This document shows, piece by piece, positions 63,476 through 64,000 of a DNA stretch of 64,000 bases (its first letter is position 1; every line of letters starts with the position of its first letter). A program made the position numbers and the translations under genes. Origin of the DNA: Deinococcus arcticus (GTDB taxonomy: Bacteria > Deinococcota > Deinococci > Deinococcales > Deinococcaceae); assembly GCF_003028415.1 (NCBI RefSeq), contig NZ_PYSV01000019.1:1-64000 (forward strand), read 5' to 3'. The notes beneath the pieces were generated by a model. It was given only the letters and a program-made list of their open reading frames with translations. It was not told where the DNA came from and searched no databases.

Positions 63476-64000
63476 ATGAATGCCAAGGTCATTGTGGTCA
63501 CGTCCGGCAAAGGGGGCGTGGGCAAAACCACGACCACCGCGAACATAGGAGCCGCCCTGGCCAAACTGGGCGAGAAGGTCGCGGTCATTGACGTGGACGT
63601 GGGCCTGCGAAACCTCGACGTGGTGATGGGCCTGGAGTCACGTGTGGTCTTTGACCTTGTGGACGTCCTGGAGGGCAAGTGCCGCATGAGCCAGGCCCTG
63701 ATTCGCGACAAGCGCGTGGAGAACCTCTTTCTGCTGCCCGCCTCTCAGACCCGCGACAAAGACGCCCTGGACCCCGAAGTGTTCAAGGGCGTGGTGCGCG
63801 ACCTCGTGGAGCAGGAGGGCTTTGACCGCATTCTGATTGACAGCCCCGCCGGCATCGAATCCGGCTTCAAGACGGCGGCGGCGCCGGCCGGGGGTGCACT
63901 GGTTGTGGTGAACCCCGAAGTCTCCAGCGTGCGCGACGCCGACCGCATCATTGGTCTGCTGGAAGCGCAGCAGGTCAGTGAGATCCGGCTGGTCATCAAC
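63476..64000 (+). CDS. minD: Septum site-determining ATPase MinD, 5' part
   Basis: 175 codons to the window edge. The deviant Walker A motif SGKGGVGKTT starts at residue 10, followed by VIDVDVGLRNLDVVMGLE, the typical MinD switch I (DVDVGLRNLD) and DRILIDSPAGIESGF with the Walker B Asp. MinD binds the membrane as an ATP dimer and, with MinC, keeps the division ring at mid-cell. The C-terminal amphipathic helix lies outside the window, as does any minE/minC. Confidence 0.95.
   Translation, partial: MNAKVIVVTSGKGGVGKTTTTANIGAALAKLGEKVAVIDVDVGLRNLDVVMGLESRVVFDLVDVLEGKCRMSQALIRDKRVENLFLLPASQTRDKDALDPEVFKGVVRDLVEQEGFDRILIDSPAGIESGFKTAAAPAGGALVVVNPEVSSVRDADRIIGLLEAQQVSEIRLVIN

Overview
The window is about 64 kb of a high-GC bacterial chromosome that looks like a Deinococcus. 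The support is: a Dps1-type ferritin-like protein whose N-terminal tail carries a D-H-H-E metal site; a 17-bp TTACG-N7-CGTAA palindrome upstream of uvrB that resembles the radiation/desiccation response motif (RDRM) bound by DdrO; many start codons sitting 5-8 nt behind a TANNNT -10 box, the leaderless pattern reported in Deinococcus; and several families of short interspersed repeats. Genus is an inference from these features, not from a database search.

Layout. 1-9500: the edge of an IS630-type transposase, a secreted DUF4403 protein, a P-loop kinase, a YjbQ protein, purA, folE, a large 5TM-GGDEF-GAF-HD-GYP signalling protein, an M20 amidohydrolase and a small basic protein. 10160-18800: an FAD oxidoreductase, then a leftward pyrimidine operon (pyrR-pyrB-three secreted proteins-pyrC) with a complete PyrR leader (PyrR box, leader peptide, terminator), an Hsp20 gene, an NTase-like protein paired with a PSD homologue that lacks its cleavage serine, and a cyclophilin lipoprotein. 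19500-25600: repeat-rich ground around an Lrp regulator/alanine dehydrogenase pair, an ABC exporter and an aldo/keto reductase. 26200-34100: uvrB interrupted by a 522-residue LAGLIDADG intein in its Walker A motif, divergent from a pnkp-hen1 RNA-repair cassette. 34160-46900: a Tet-type MFS transporter, a bL12-CTD-like small protein, a LysR regulator divergent from an ATP-grasp enzyme, aceE-aceF, a tandem CbiX protein and an M20 peptidase. 47000-64000: an S41 protease, an MFS transporter, an APC permease, an MBL hydrolase, dps1, DUF4385, mobA with an aldehyde dehydrogenase, a prepilin peptidase, a DUF2330 protein, rimO, a low-GC frameshifted lipoprotein gene and the start of minD.

How the parts relate. 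Nucleotide supply (purA, pyrRBC, folE), central carbon entry (aceEF, ald) and repair/stress functions (uvrB, pnkp-hen1, dps1, hsp20) dominate. The most notable structures are the uvrB intein with an internal XRE-type helix-turn-helix, the Pnkp/Hen1 cassette split by a short repeat, the PyrR leader that couples a 24-codon peptide to a terminator, and two unrelated repeat families whose first bases repeatedly form the stop codon of the upstream gene.

Limits: starts were chosen by eye from ribosome binding sites, -10 boxes and family boundaries. Functional calls come from motif recognition and were not searched against any database.
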